From an uncultured Dysosmobacter sp. (GTDB lineage Bacteria > Bacillota > Clostridia > Oscillospirales > Oscillospiraceae), in assembly GCA_947625655.1 (NCBI GenBank), contig CANQPD010000004.1, positions 1 to 64,000 on the forward strand: a stretch of 64,000 bases of DNA. Direction: 5' to 3'. Shown piece by piece: positions 33,726 to 41,161 of this stretch (its first letter is position 1; each line of letters begins with the position of its first letter). The position numbers were made by a program, and so were the translations under genes. The notes under the pieces were generated by a model. It saw only the letters and a list, made by a program, of their open reading frames with translations. It searched no databases and was not told the DNA's origin.

Positions 33726-34029
33726 GGTAATTCTCCATTTCTCTAATTTGATTTCATATTTTAGTCAAGCCCCTTTGATATATGACGTATCGACAAAACG
33801 CAAAACTGCCTAATACAACACCTCCATATACAATCATAAATATCTGCTCTTTAATAATTATATCTTGTTAGATATTAAATATCAACCGTTCTCTGCCATC
33901 TAATTTTAGTTTTCCTGTAGGACTACAATACATATTGGACAAGTGAATAAAAAGATATGAAGGATAAGGTCTCATGGGTTATCGTTAAGTTACCACACCA
34001 AACCAGCCCGAAAGGAGACCATATCCCTC
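33726..34029. other. AT-rich intergenic region
   Basis: No gene recognised. The left end carries the SLH gene's ribosome site on the minus strand. The right ~45 bases, with AAAGGAG ahead of the ATG at 34030, look like the leader of an IS481-type transposase gene. Confidence 0.4.
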
Positions 34030-34254
34030 ATGAGCAAAAGTATAACACAAGACATGGCCTATCGGCAATCCCTGATGAAGTACACAGAGAAATACGGCGT
34101 CAGCCGCTCACTCATCAGCACGATTGAAGCGCCGAACATGGCTCACGGCTTCTCGCTGGATGTGTTCTTCGATATTGCCGATGCGCTGGAGGTCGATCCC
34201 GCTGACCTTATCAACGCTTCCGTATTCCCGGACAGGATCATAAAATCGAAATAG
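34030..34254 (+). pseudogene. Chimera of IS481-type transposase N-terminus and XRE regulator C-terminus
   Basis: The first ~26 residues (MSKSITQDMAYRQSLMKYTE, then KYGVSR) are the characteristic start of IS481-family transposases of Firmicutes. From about residue 27 (SLISTIEAPNMAHGFSLDVFFDIADALEVDPADLIN) the sequence switches to the second half of a Cro/C1-type HTH domain. The frame stays open to the stop, so a 74-residue fusion could be made, but it has neither a complete transposase nor a complete HTH. A deletion joining two genes is the simplest explanation. Confidence 0.6.
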
Positions 34255-34259
34255 CTTTT

Positions 34260-34288
34260 AATGCGTCTCAAACTGAGACGCATTTTTC
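34260..34288 (+). terminator. Terminator after the chimera
   Basis: Stem ATGCGTCTCA/TGAGACGCAT with loop AAC and a TTTTT tail. Confidence 0.85.
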
Positions 34289-34412
34289 GACGATTTGTGC
34301 GCCAAGCCCCGTATCTGACTTACCTCTCATTTTACTGCATTGTGGGTATAATCACAATATGGTTTTCTCAGAATACCACATATAATTTCTTTATCAGACA
34401 GGAAATGTGGTG

Positions 34413-34610
34413 ATGGAGATAGTCGATTACGGGCCGCTGTGGGAAACCATGAGACGAAACAATGTGACGCAATACCAGCTTTTGCAGAGCGGCATTGATA
34501 ATCACACGCTCGACTCCCTCAAAAAGGGTGGAAACATCACCATGCTTACCTTGGAGAAGCTGTGCAAGATCATTGGCTGTACTCCGAACGATGTTGTATC
34601 CTTCAAGTAG
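34413..34610 (+). CDS. Small Cro/C1-type HTH regulator
   Basis: A 65-residue single-domain repressor-like protein (PLWETMRRNNVTQYQLLQSG, then DNHTLDSLKKGGNITMLTLE) of the YozG/Cro type. The ATG at 34413 follows AGGAAATGTGGTG. An extended -10 box TGGGTATAAT lies at about 34344-34352. A paralogue of the same class lies at 59593-59793 in the other island. Confidence 0.82.
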   Translation: MEIVDYGPLWETMRRNNVTQYQLLQSGIDNHTLDSLKKGGNITMLTLEKLCKIIGCTPNDVVSFK

Positions 34611-34789
34611 CGGTTACCGGCATTTTTGTTGGCAGCCGCTATTGTTTTAGAGCAAAATAAAAACAGGCCCACACCGCCCGAAAAGGCAGTGTGGACCTGA
34701 ATAATAATGAGTCTCAATTTGAGACACATTTCGACAGTGGGTTGTTCTCTTACTATTTTCTACAATCCTCGACAATACCTCCAAATGCC

Positions 34790-34818
34790 TTTACATAGCA
34801 GACAGTTTTCCATATAAT
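34790..34818 (+). promoter_or_regulatory. Promoter upstream of the 34851 gene
   Basis: TTTACA (34790-34795), 17-base spacer, TATAAT (34813-34818). Confidence 0.75.
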
Positions 34819-34850
34819 AATGCAAACAAAGCACAAAGGAAGGTGCTGTT

Positions 34851-35189
34851 ATGCCGATTGATAAGCAATTACTGAGGCAGCTGTTAGCCACTGAAAAATT
34901 CAAGAAATGTGCGGATAGCCCGGACAGCGCCGCTGAGTTAGGCTCTACATTGTCAGATACGGAGTCGCTGGTTCGATCCTGCCAGAATGTTCAAGCAATT
35001 CCATTTATACTTTGGAACGACTTTTATAATTCCGCCGGCATCCTTGCTCCTAAAAGCAAGAAGAAATCTTACCGTTATAAGTGGGGAGATAGGTTAATTC
35101 CTCCTATACGTTATTCTCAGTTGGATTTGATACCGTGCAGCGCTGCTGCCGATCTCAATCGGATACGCGGTCAAGGTCGGAACGATTGA
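34851..35189 (+). CDS. Hypothetical protein, probably truncated at a phage junction
   Basis: A 112-residue frame with a good promoter, AAGGAAGG before the ATG, and a plausible N-terminal ~75 residues (MPIDKQLLRQLLATEKFKKC, then LVRSCQNVQAIPFILWNDFY). From about residue 80 the frame overlaps, on the opposite strand, the end of a phage tail gene, so the natural C-terminus has likely been replaced by prophage sequence. I recognise no family. Overlap with 35094-35534 means that at most one of the two ends is original. Confidence 0.45.
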   Translation: MPIDKQLLRQLLATEKFKKCADSPDSAAELGSTLSDTESLVRSCQNVQAIPFILWNDFYNSAGILAPKSKKKSYRYKWGDRLIPPIRYSQLDLIPCSAAADLNRIRGQGRND

Positions 35190-35534
35190 CCGAATTTTTC
35201 CCTCGTTGATCGTCGGGAAATTGCGCTTTGCGTTCTGCTCCAATACCCATGCCACGATTTCGTCATAAAATCCTAAGTTTGCAAGGTTTTGTTCCACGTC
35301 AGCACCGTAGCTTTCCTTACTCGCAAAGATAAAATTCACTGACTGAATATCGTTCGGAATTTCCTCGCCCAGCACGTTTTGGTGGTAACTGAGCTGGGAC
35401 GGAACCGCGTAAAGCGCGTATTCCGTAGGACTTTCAGAGAGATAGTCCATACGAAATCTGTTGGCATCAGAGATAGCCGGACAACTCCTGAACCATTTTC
35501 TAAGCTGTTCGGCGTTATTTAATTCCAGCGGCAT
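35094..35534 (-). CDS. Phage tail-terminator-like / neck protein
   Basis: A 146-residue phage structural protein (RKWFRSCPAISDANRFRMDYL, then a beta-rich middle and WVLEQNAKRNFPTI). By position after an HK97-gp10/minor-capsid gene, and by its size, it is the tail terminator or tail-completion protein of a siphophage neck module. It is the last recognisable gene of the remnant; no major tail protein follows. Overlaps the previous gene by 20 bases. Confidence 0.65.
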   Translation of the reverse strand: MPLELNNAEQLRKWFRSCPAISDANRFRMDYLSESPTEYALYAVPSQLSYHQNVLGEEIPNDIQSVNFIFASKESYGADVEQNLANLGFYDEIVAWVLEQNAKRNFPTINEGKIRSIVPTLTAYPIEIGSSAARYQIQLRITYRRN

Positions 35535-35976
35535 CTTTAGCCTCCTGTATGATGTCCTGTAAGTGATCCGCTTTCATGCGTTCAAACCAAAACGGCCCTG
35601 CAAGCGGGTTTACGTCTTGACTGTATTGCAACTCCCGCCCGGTAGGGTGTTTCTTTTGTCCGGGCGGACTGAAAAAACGGGTGGGAACTCCGCTGTCATC
35701 CTCGAAAACGGGGATGTTCGGGCCATAGACTTCACCATAGTACATATAGTGCGCATAGGGGCCGGGATACCTGACTTGACCGCTTCCAATCTGCGTTGCA
35801 GCGTAAGCGCTCTTTGCCATAGATCCCGTTTCCCACGGCGCGTACTGTAGGTTGTAGTCAATCACGGACTTGTCGATAACTTCCTGAACTCGCCCGCCCT
35901 TCTGCAAATTGAACTTGCGAAGCAGCTCCGCTGTATCCTGCGGCATAAAAGCCTTTTTGACGGTCAGCGTAATCAT
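35515..35976 (-). CDS. Phage minor capsid protein (HK97 gp10-like)
   Basis: A 153-residue protein. ITLTVKKAFMPQDTAELLRKFN, then VIDKSVIDYNLQYAPWETGSMAKSA is typical of minor capsid protein 2/HK97 gp10-like head-closure factors, as are the YPGPYAHYMYYGEVYGPN and HPTGRELQYS motifs. The ATG at 35976 overlaps the stop of the preceding gene by four bases (ATGA), consistent with a tight late operon. Confidence 0.8.
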   Translation of the reverse strand: MITLTVKKAFMPQDTAELLRKFNLQKGGRVQEVIDKSVIDYNLQYAPWETGSMAKSAYAATQIGSGQVRYPGPYAHYMYYGEVYGPNIPVFEDDSGVPTRFFSPPGQKKHPTGRELQYSQDVNPLAGPFWFERMKADHLQDIIQEAKDAAGIK

Positions 35977-36383
35977 GCCCCCACAACCTTCCAATGTGGC
36001 GCGTTCGGGGCGCGGCGATTGTCTGTTACCCCTAAAACGGTGAATGCCTCATAGAGCTTGTGAAGATCAGCCGGTTTGACGCCGGAAACTGTCACAGCAC
36101 CACGTACCACGATGTCACCGTTCTTCAAAGTGAAAAGATTGCTCGCGTCCTCTGTTTCTGCGTACTCCAACGGAGAAACGTAGATTTTTCCGCCGAAATC
36201 AGCGTTTTCAGGGATGCGAATAGTGAACTTGTTTGCGGCCTTTAGGCCAGCCGAATCAACGTTTGCCACGATTTCAGAATACCACGACGCGCCGTTTATG
36301 ACGCTGCCGTAATACCTGTCAAAACCGCTTTCCTTGTCCAGCCGCGCGTTGAAAACCGTTATCGTCTCGTTACACAAATTCAT
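35973..36383 (-). CDS. Phage head-tail joining protein (DUF6751-like)
   Basis: A 136-residue protein beginning MNLCNETITVFNARLDKE, with a beta-barrel-like body (WYSEIVANVDSAGLKAANKF, then GDIVVRGAVT). It sits between the head-tail connector and minor capsid genes, the place of the head-closure stopper. DUF6751 is my reading of its pattern. It overlaps both neighbours by four bases. Confidence 0.68.
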   Translation of the reverse strand: MNLCNETITVFNARLDKESGFDRYYGSVINGASWYSEIVANVDSAGLKAANKFTIRIPENADFGGKIYVSPLEYAETEDASNLFTLKNGDIVVRGAVTVSGVKPADLHKLYEAFTVLGVTDNRRAPNAPHWKVVGA

Positions 36384-36760
36384 ACTTCAATCCCTCTGTA
36401 CAGCAGGGGAACGTCGTTGTCGTCGGTCTCATCCCACAGCATAGAGCGAATAGACGCGGACATTGCAGCGTCCGCGTCCGCTACGCTCAGCGCTTTGCCG
36501 TAGGTTTCGGAGTACCCGTCTGTGTTGAACGACGTCACCACGGGTTTATCAACCTGCGCTTCGGCTCCCGCTTTGCTGTCAATCCCTATAAGGGACATCA
36601 TGCAGAGCTTGACGGCCTCCGGGACTTTCGCCATGCGCTGTACCCGAGAGGCCGTCAGCCGGTCAATTCGCTTGCGCGCCCGAAATTCAAGCATCGTGAA
36701 GTCCTGTTCGGAAGCCGTACCGCCGTATTCTTTGTACTCATCGTAGGTCAAATACGTCAT
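36380..36760 (-). CDS. Phage head-tail connector protein
   Basis: A 126-residue helical protein (MTYLTYDEYKEYGGTASEQD, then FTMLEFRARKRIDRLTASRV) typical of gp6-type connectors that bind the portal ring. The ATG at 36760 has GGAGGG upstream. First intact gene of the neck module; the gene before it is broken at about 36838. Confidence 0.78.
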   Translation of the reverse strand: MTYLTYDEYKEYGGTASEQDFTMLEFRARKRIDRLTASRVQRMAKVPEAVKLCMMSLIGIDSKAGAEAQVDKPVVTSFNTDGYSETYGKALSVADADAAMSASIRSMLWDETDDNDVPLLYRGIEV

Positions 36761-36774
36761 ACACACCCTCCTTA

Positions 36775-36838
36775 TCAGGTTTTCGTCACAGTTACCGTAT
36801 ATCGGGTCGTCAAACCGTCAACGCCGGACACGTCGATA
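36775..36838 (-). pseudogene. Last codons of a truncated phage head gene
   Basis: The minus strand ends with ...DVSGVDGLTTRYTVTVTKT and a stop at 36775, the style of an Ig-like or capsid-decoration tail of a phage head protein. Upstream of about 36838 the sequence switches to a recombinase fragment on the other strand, so only the tail survives. Confidence 0.45.
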
Positions 36839-36839
36839 C

Positions 36840-37215
36840 AATCTCAGCTCAAAGAAATAGAGACGGCAATCAACAATCTCATGCGGGCCATTGAAGCCGG
36901 TATGCCTCTTACAGAAATGACAAAAAACCGCCTGTCAGAGCTGGATGTACAGAGAACAGCTTTAAGCTCTGCCCTCGCACAAACGCAACTTGACGGCGGT
37001 TTCAAACTTCAAAAAGAGCATATTCAATTTTTCATAACGCAATTCAGAGAAATGGATTATGCTGATCCAAAATGCCAACAACGGCTTATAGATGTTTTCA
37101 TAAACTCTATCTACGTTACCGATGAGGAAATAACGATAAACTTCAATTTCGGCGGAGATAGCACGACGTTAAAATTCTCGGATTTTGAAAAAATCCAAGA
37201 ATCACGGGGCGCGGG
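36840..37215 (+). pseudogene. C-terminal fragment of a large serine recombinase (prophage integrase)
   Basis: From about 36840 the plus strand reads the coiled-coil and C-terminal beta segment of a serine recombinase: QLKEIETAINNLMRAIEAGM, then NRLSELDVQRTALSSALAQ, HIQFFITQFREM, QRLIDVFINSIYVTDEEITI and NFGGDSTTLKF. No catalytic or zinc-ribbon domain precedes it. The frame runs on into unrelated GC-rich sequence to 37381. It abuts the truncated phage head gene, so a deletion between integrase and head genes created this junction. Confidence 0.78.
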
Positions 37216-37555
37216 AGTGTTCGAATGCCGCGCGCTCGCGTCCGCCACAACGCGCAAATCCCTTTTCGCGGAGATAGGCCCCCCGGGCCCCGGCGGCGGA
37301 GGGCATGTCTCCCATCAAACACCCCTGGAGGGCAAGCCCTGCAAACGCGGTCTCCCCATCCTGGTCAGATCTTTTAGATAGCACGCCGTGCAGCCGCCGA
37401 CGCTTTTTCCGACAGGATTGGGGGTTATATCTGCAAAACAGCTCGTTTCCATGGGTATAATCCTCCAGCTCGTCCCATCGGTTATCCGCCGCGTCAGATT
37501 GTGTAAACCCGCATTTGACAAGGCGGGAAATCAAATAAATTCCGTGATCACGCAT
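37202..37555 (-). CDS. Hypothetical small phage-like protein
   Basis: A 117-residue frame. Its start ATG follows AAAAGAGGTC by about nine bases, and its first ~55 residues (RDHGIYLISRLVKCGFTQSD, then NRWDELEDYTHGNELFCRYN) look like a real protein. The remainder overlaps the GC-rich read-through of the recombinase fragment and is probably not original. It follows the broken HTH gene of the prophage. No family recognised. Confidence 0.3.
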   Translation of the reverse strand: MRDHGIYLISRLVKCGFTQSDAADNRWDELEDYTHGNELFCRYNPQSCRKKRRRLHGVLSKRSDQDGETAFAGLALQGCLMGDMPSAAGARGAYLREKGFARCGGRERAAFEHSRAP

Positions 37556-37645
37556 CACGGATGACCTCTTTTCCCGGTCTCAGCATAATAAAAACACGGG
37601 CCCACTGTGTCGCGTTCAGTGGGTCCGCGTTCGCTTTATGTCGGG

Positions 37646-37828
37646 TTATTTCCGGTTGAGCCGCAGGGCCGTGTTTTCCGCCTTTCGGAGGATGCGCGGC
37701 AGTCTTTCGAACACCGCAGACCGCCCCATCCCAATTCCGCCGCAATCTCGGTCCGCGGCCATTGGCCGATGAGACAGCGCCTTGCGATAAGGGTATCATC
37801 CCGGCCCAAATTGGCTCTGGCGGCCTCC
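37646..37828 (-). pseudogene. Frameshifted phage HTH regulator fragment
   Basis: The minus strand encodes EARANLGRDDTLIARRCLIG, then QWPRTEIAAELGWG, and after a one-base deletion (GGATGGGGCGGTCT) continues RSAVFERLPRILRKAENTAL to a stop at 37646. This is a helix-turn-helix segment of phage late regulators or sigma-like DUF1492 proteins. Its 5' part is missing because the DUF362 gene ends directly beside it at 37832. Confidence 0.6.
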
Positions 37829-37831
37829 GTC

Positions 37832-38953
37832 TCAGATTCTGACCAGCTCGTATTCCCGGCTGCCCAGGCCCAGCTTTTCGGCGTGCTCCAGGCAGACCGC
37901 CCACTCGGTGTCCGGGTGGGCCTTTTTGAAGAAGTCGCCCTCGTTGCAGGCGCACTCCTTGTCGAACAGCACGGAGCCGGGCACGGCGGTCTGGGCCAGC
38001 ACCGCGTCGGCGCAGGCCTGGTCCAGGGCAACGGGGTCGAAGGAGGCGAACATGCCCACATTGGGGACGATGGGCACATCGTTCTCCCCGTGGCAGTCGC
38101 AGTTGGGGGACACGTCCAGCACCAGGGACACGTGGAAGCAGGGACGGCCGTCCACCACCGCCTTGGCATACTCGGCGATTTTCTTGTTCAAAATGGCGGG
38201 AGCCTCGTCGTACATGCACTGAATGGCGTCCTTGGGGCAGACGGCCAGACACCGGGCGCAGCCAACGCATTTGTTCGTATCGATGGAGGCCTTGCCGTCG
38301 GCGCCGAACTGGGGCGCGCCGTGGGCGCAGATCCTGGCGCAGGCCCTGCAGCCGATGCACGCCTTCTGCTTGACAAAGGGCTTGCCGGAGTTGTGCTGCT
38401 CCATCTTGCCCGCCCGGGAGCCGCAGCCCATGCCAATGTTTTTCAGGGCGCCGCCCATGCCGGCCTGCTCATGGCCCTTGAAATGGGTCAGGGAAACGAA
38501 CACATCCGCGTCCATCACGGCCCGGCCGATCTTGGCGGCCTTCACATACTCGCCGCCCGCCACGGGGACCTCCACCTCGTCGTTGCCCTTCAGGCCGTCG
38601 GCGATGATGACATGGCAGCCGGTGTTATAGGGGTTGAAGCCGTTCTGATAGGCGGACTCGATGTGGTCCAGGGCGTTCTTCCGCCCACCGATGTACAGGG
38701 TGTTGCAGTCTGTCAAAAAGGGCTTGCCGCCCTGGGACTTCACCAGATCCGCCACCACCCTGGCCCAGTTGGGCCGGAGGTACGCCAGGTTCCCCGGCTC
38801 GCCGAAGTGCATCTTGATGGCCACGAATTTGCCGTCCATGTCGATGTCGCCGAAGCCGGCGGTCATCATCAGCCGCGCCAGCTTCTGGGGCAGATTCTCC
38901 CGCCAGCTGGGGCAGCGGAAGTCCGCGAAGTAGACCTTTGATTGCTCAGCCAT
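37832..38953 (-). CDS. DUF362 protein with two [4Fe-4S] ferredoxin clusters
   Basis: A 373-residue protein: an N-terminal DUF362 domain (KMHFGEPGNLAYLRPNW, VSLTHFKGHEQAGMGGALKNIG) followed near residue 185 by a 2[4Fe-4S] ferredoxin module, CIGCRACARIC and CVGCARCLAVCP, and a C-terminal DUF362 half. Such proteins are common in anaerobes and probably handle electron transfer, but the substrate is unknown. The ATG at 38953 follows AAAGGGAG. The gene sits immediately beyond the prophage scrap and looks intact. Confidence 0.9.
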   Translation of the reverse strand: MAEQSKVYFADFRCPSWRENLPQKLARLMMTAGFGDIDMDGKFVAIKMHFGEPGNLAYLRPNWARVVADLVKSQGGKPFLTDCNTLYIGGRKNALDHIESAYQNGFNPYNTGCHVIIADGLKGNDEVEVPVAGGEYVKAAKIGRAVMDADVFVSLTHFKGHEQAGMGGALKNIGMGCGSRAGKMEQHNSGKPFVKQKACIGCRACARICAHGAPQFGADGKASIDTNKCVGCARCLAVCPKDAIQCMYDEAPAILNKKIAEYAKAVVDGRPCFHVSLVLDVSPNCDCHGENDVPIVPNVGMFASFDPVALDQACADAVLAQTAVPGSVLFDKECACNEGDFFKKAHPDTEWAVCLEHAEKLGLGSREYELVRI

Positions 38954-39017
38954 GTCATATCTCCCTTTCTTTTCCTCAAATTCCCTCAAAACAGGGGCTG
39001 TGTCCGCCCCTGTGCGT

Positions 39018-39431
39018 TTACTCGTCCAGGTCCACGGAAATATTGTCCGTGCCGTGCTCGTCGAATTCGGAGAGGTAGGCGTCGATGCGGTCCATCAGGG
39101 CGCCGTAGTTCTCCCTTGTCAGGGGCTCGCCGTCCATGTCCCGCAGGGCCAGCTCCTCCGCCAGGATCTCGTAGAACACCACGTCCTCGTAGTTCTCGAT
39201 GGCCTCGTGGATGCCGCCGTCGGCAAAGGCCCGGGAGGGGATCAGCTCTCCCCGGTACAGCTCCACCAGCTTGCCCATCCTGTGCTGCAGGCAGTGGGAG
39301 AACACCAGGCTCTCCACCTGGTCGTATTCCTTGATGCGGTCATCCTCCCGGGTGGAGTTCATCACCCAGTTCCCTATGTACACAAGGTCCAGCAGATAGC
39401 GGTACTGCTGCTCCGTCAGTTCGATCTTCAT
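39018..39431 (-). CDS. Hypothetical acidic protein
   Basis: A 137-residue helical, acidic protein (KIELTEQQYRYLLDLVYIGN, then NWVMNSTREDDRIKEYDQVE, FSHCLQHRMGKLVELYRGE). I recognise no named family. The start ATG at 39431 follows GGGAGGTG; the in-frame GTG three codons earlier overlaps that site. It precedes the DUF362 gene on the same strand with a 64-base gap and may be co-transcribed. Confidence 0.75.
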   Translation of the reverse strand: MKIELTEQQYRYLLDLVYIGNWVMNSTREDDRIKEYDQVESLVFSHCLQHRMGKLVELYRGELIPSRAFADGGIHEAIENYEDVVFYEILAEELALRDMDGEPLTRENYGALMDRIDAYLSEFDEHGTDNISVDLDE

Positions 39432-39531
39432 TGGGCGCACCTCCCGGCCAGTTTATGCATTGCATATCATTATAGCAAAGTCCCGCGTAAAATTCTATAT
39501 AAAAAACCGGGTAAAAAGACTAAAATCTGTC

Positions 39532-39560
39532 TTGCGGCAGGATACTTCTCATAGTATAAT
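39532..39560 (+). promoter_or_regulatory. murI promoter
   Basis: TTGCGG (39532-39537), 17-base spacer, TATAAT (39555-39560). Transcription would start near 39567, leaving a ~220-base leader that holds the tandem repeats. Confidence 0.75.
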
Positions 39561-39585
39561 ATATAACTTAGATGTGCGCCGGGTG

Positions 39586-39747
39586 CAGCCTCGGCCCAAA
39601 GGAACAGGCCTCGGCAGACCTGGCGGGAGAATGCCAAGCCAGCCTCGGCCCAGCGGAACTGGCCTCGGCAGACCTGGCGGGAGAATGCCAAGCCAGCCTC
39701 GGCCCAGCGGAACTGGCCTCGGCAGATCTGGCGGGAGAATGCCAGGC
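39586..39747 (+). repeat. Three 54-bp tandem repeats in the murI leader
   Basis: Units at 39586-39639, 39640-39693 and 39694-39747, with a partial fourth. Each reads CAGCCTCGGCCC, a short variable loop (AAAGGAAC or AGCGGAAC), then GGCCTCGGCAG and GGCGGGAGAATGCCA. The first half of each unit is the reverse complement of the GCCGAGGCCC...GGGCCGAGGC hairpin in the 278-bp repeats at 4.2 and 15.4 kb. The unit length is a multiple of three, so one frame reads an 18-residue Pro/Gly/Arg repeat, which I judge not to be a protein. Confidence 0.9.
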
Positions 39748-39788
39748 CGGCCTCGCGCCCGGAATTTTGTGAGGAGCATGGAACAAGT

Positions 39789-40604
39789 ATGGATATGCGG
39801 CCAATCGGCGTATTCGACTCGGGCCTGGGCGGCCTGACGGCGGTGCGCTCCCTCCGGCAAATCCTGCCGGAGGAAAACCTCGTCTACTTCGGCGACACCG
39901 CCCGGGTGCCCTACGGCGGGCGCTCCAGGGACACCATCCTGCGGTACGCCCGGCAGGATGTGCGCTTTCTCCGGTCCTTTGACCTGAAGGCCATCGTCAT
40001 TGCCTGCGGCACCGTGTCCACCACGTCGCTGGATACCCTGCAGGCGGAAAACGACCTGCCCATCGTGGGGGTGGTGGAGCCCACCTGCCGCCGGGCGCTG
40101 CTGGTGACGAAAAACAAGCGGGTGGGCATCATCGCCACCCTGGCCTCCATCCGCTCCGGGGCCTACGAGGCCGTCCTCCGGCGGCTGGACCGGTCCGTGG
40201 AGGTGGTGGGCAAGCCCTGCCCGCTGTTCGTCCCCCTGGTGGAAAACGGCCGCACAGAGCGGGGGGATGTGGTCATTGAGACCGTGGCCCGGGAGTATCT
40301 GGAGCCGCTGAAGGCCACCGGCATCGACACCCTGATCCTGGGCTGCACCCACTATCCGCTGCTGACGGACGTGGTGGCGGATATCATGGGCCCGGACGTG
40401 ACCCTGGTCTCCGCCGGGGAGGAATCCGCCTTTGAATTGAAGCGCCTGCTGAAGGCCGGCGGCCTCCGGGCGGACGAAAGCCGCCGGGGAAGCGCGGAAT
40501 TCTACGTCAGCGACCAGCCGGAGGATTTTGAGCGCATCGCGTCAGTGTTCCTCCGGGAGGATCTGCACCACACGGCACGGAGGATCGACATTGACCAGTA
40601 TTGA
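39789..40604 (+). CDS. murI: Glutamate racemase
   Basis: A 271-residue enzyme making D-glutamate for peptidoglycan. N-terminal PIGVFDSGLGGLTAVRSL, FGDTARVPYGGRS, and the second catalytic Cys in GCTHYPLL (about residue 184) are typical. The first catalytic Cys lies in IACGTVSTTSLD, where most racemases have ACNTA, so the Asn next to the Cys is replaced by Gly. Start: ATG at 39789 or the ATG two codons later; GAGGAG lies 13 bases upstream. Followed by an overlapping DUF1934 gene. Confidence 0.93.
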   Translation: MDMRPIGVFDSGLGGLTAVRSLRQILPEENLVYFGDTARVPYGGRSRDTILRYARQDVRFLRSFDLKAIVIACGTVSTTSLDTLQAENDLPIVGVVEPTCRRALLVTKNKRVGIIATLASIRSGAYEAVLRRLDRSVEVVGKPCPLFVPLVENGRTERGDVVIETVAREYLEPLKATGIDTLILGCTHYPLLTDVVADIMGPDVTLVSAGEESAFELKRLLKAGGLRADESRRGSAEFYVSDQPEDFERIASVFLREDLHHTARRIDIDQY

Positions 40605-41034
40605 ACAGGAAAAGCTGCCAGTCCTGCTGTCCATCCGGGGCGAGCAGTATTATGACGATTCCGACACCGATTCCATGGAGCTGGTGACCGAGGGCGATAT
40701 GGCCCTGACGGAGGACGGCATGGTGCTCAGCTACCGGGAGACGGAGCTGACGGGCATGGAGGGGACCACCACCACCTTTGAGGTGAAAGGCCCCCAGGTG
40801 ATATTGACCCGCAGCGGCGCGGTGAACTCCCAGATGATTTTTGAGGAGGGCCGCCGGCACACATCGCTGTACGAGACCCCCTTCGGGGAGCTGACGGTGG
40901 ACATCCAGACCAGCCTTTTGAAGCACACCCTGTCTCAGCGGGGCGGGGTCATGGAGATCAAATACTCCATCGCGGTGGATCACACCGTGACGGGGCGGAA
41001 CTGCTTCAAGATCCGGGTAAAACGGAAGAATTAG
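40591..41034 (+). CDS. DUF1934 domain protein (YwiB-like)
   Basis: A 147-residue beta-barrel protein (lipocalin-like DUF1934): LLSIRGEQYYDDSDTDSMEL, LSYRETELTGMEGTTTTFEV, RHTSLYETPFGELTVDIQT. The TTG at 40591 has GGAGGATC just upstream and overlaps the murI end by 14 bases, indicating coupling. In Bacillus this gene precedes argS, as here. Role unknown. Confidence 0.85.
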   Translation: MTSIEQEKLPVLLSIRGEQYYDDSDTDSMELVTEGDMALTEDGMVLSYRETELTGMEGTTTTFEVKGPQVILTRSGAVNSQMIFEEGRRHTSLYETPFGELTVDIQTSLLKHTLSQRGGVMEIKYSIAVDHTVTGRNCFKIRVKRKN

Positions 41035-41161
41035 GGATTCGGAATCGCGGTGTTCCGCCGCAGGCGGGACAAATTGAATTCCGTCCGGCCCCGCCGGACG
41101 CCAAACTTCCTCATGCCTGAGCGCCAAAAAACAAATGCCAACGAAAGAGGTATTCAAAGAT

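Noticed and set aside
39460..39837. Frame with three 18-residue Pro/Gly/Arg repeats
   Set aside because: It arises because the repeat unit is 54 bases. It starts upstream of the murI promoter, lacks a ribosome site, and the DNA repeats share a hairpin with non-coding elements.
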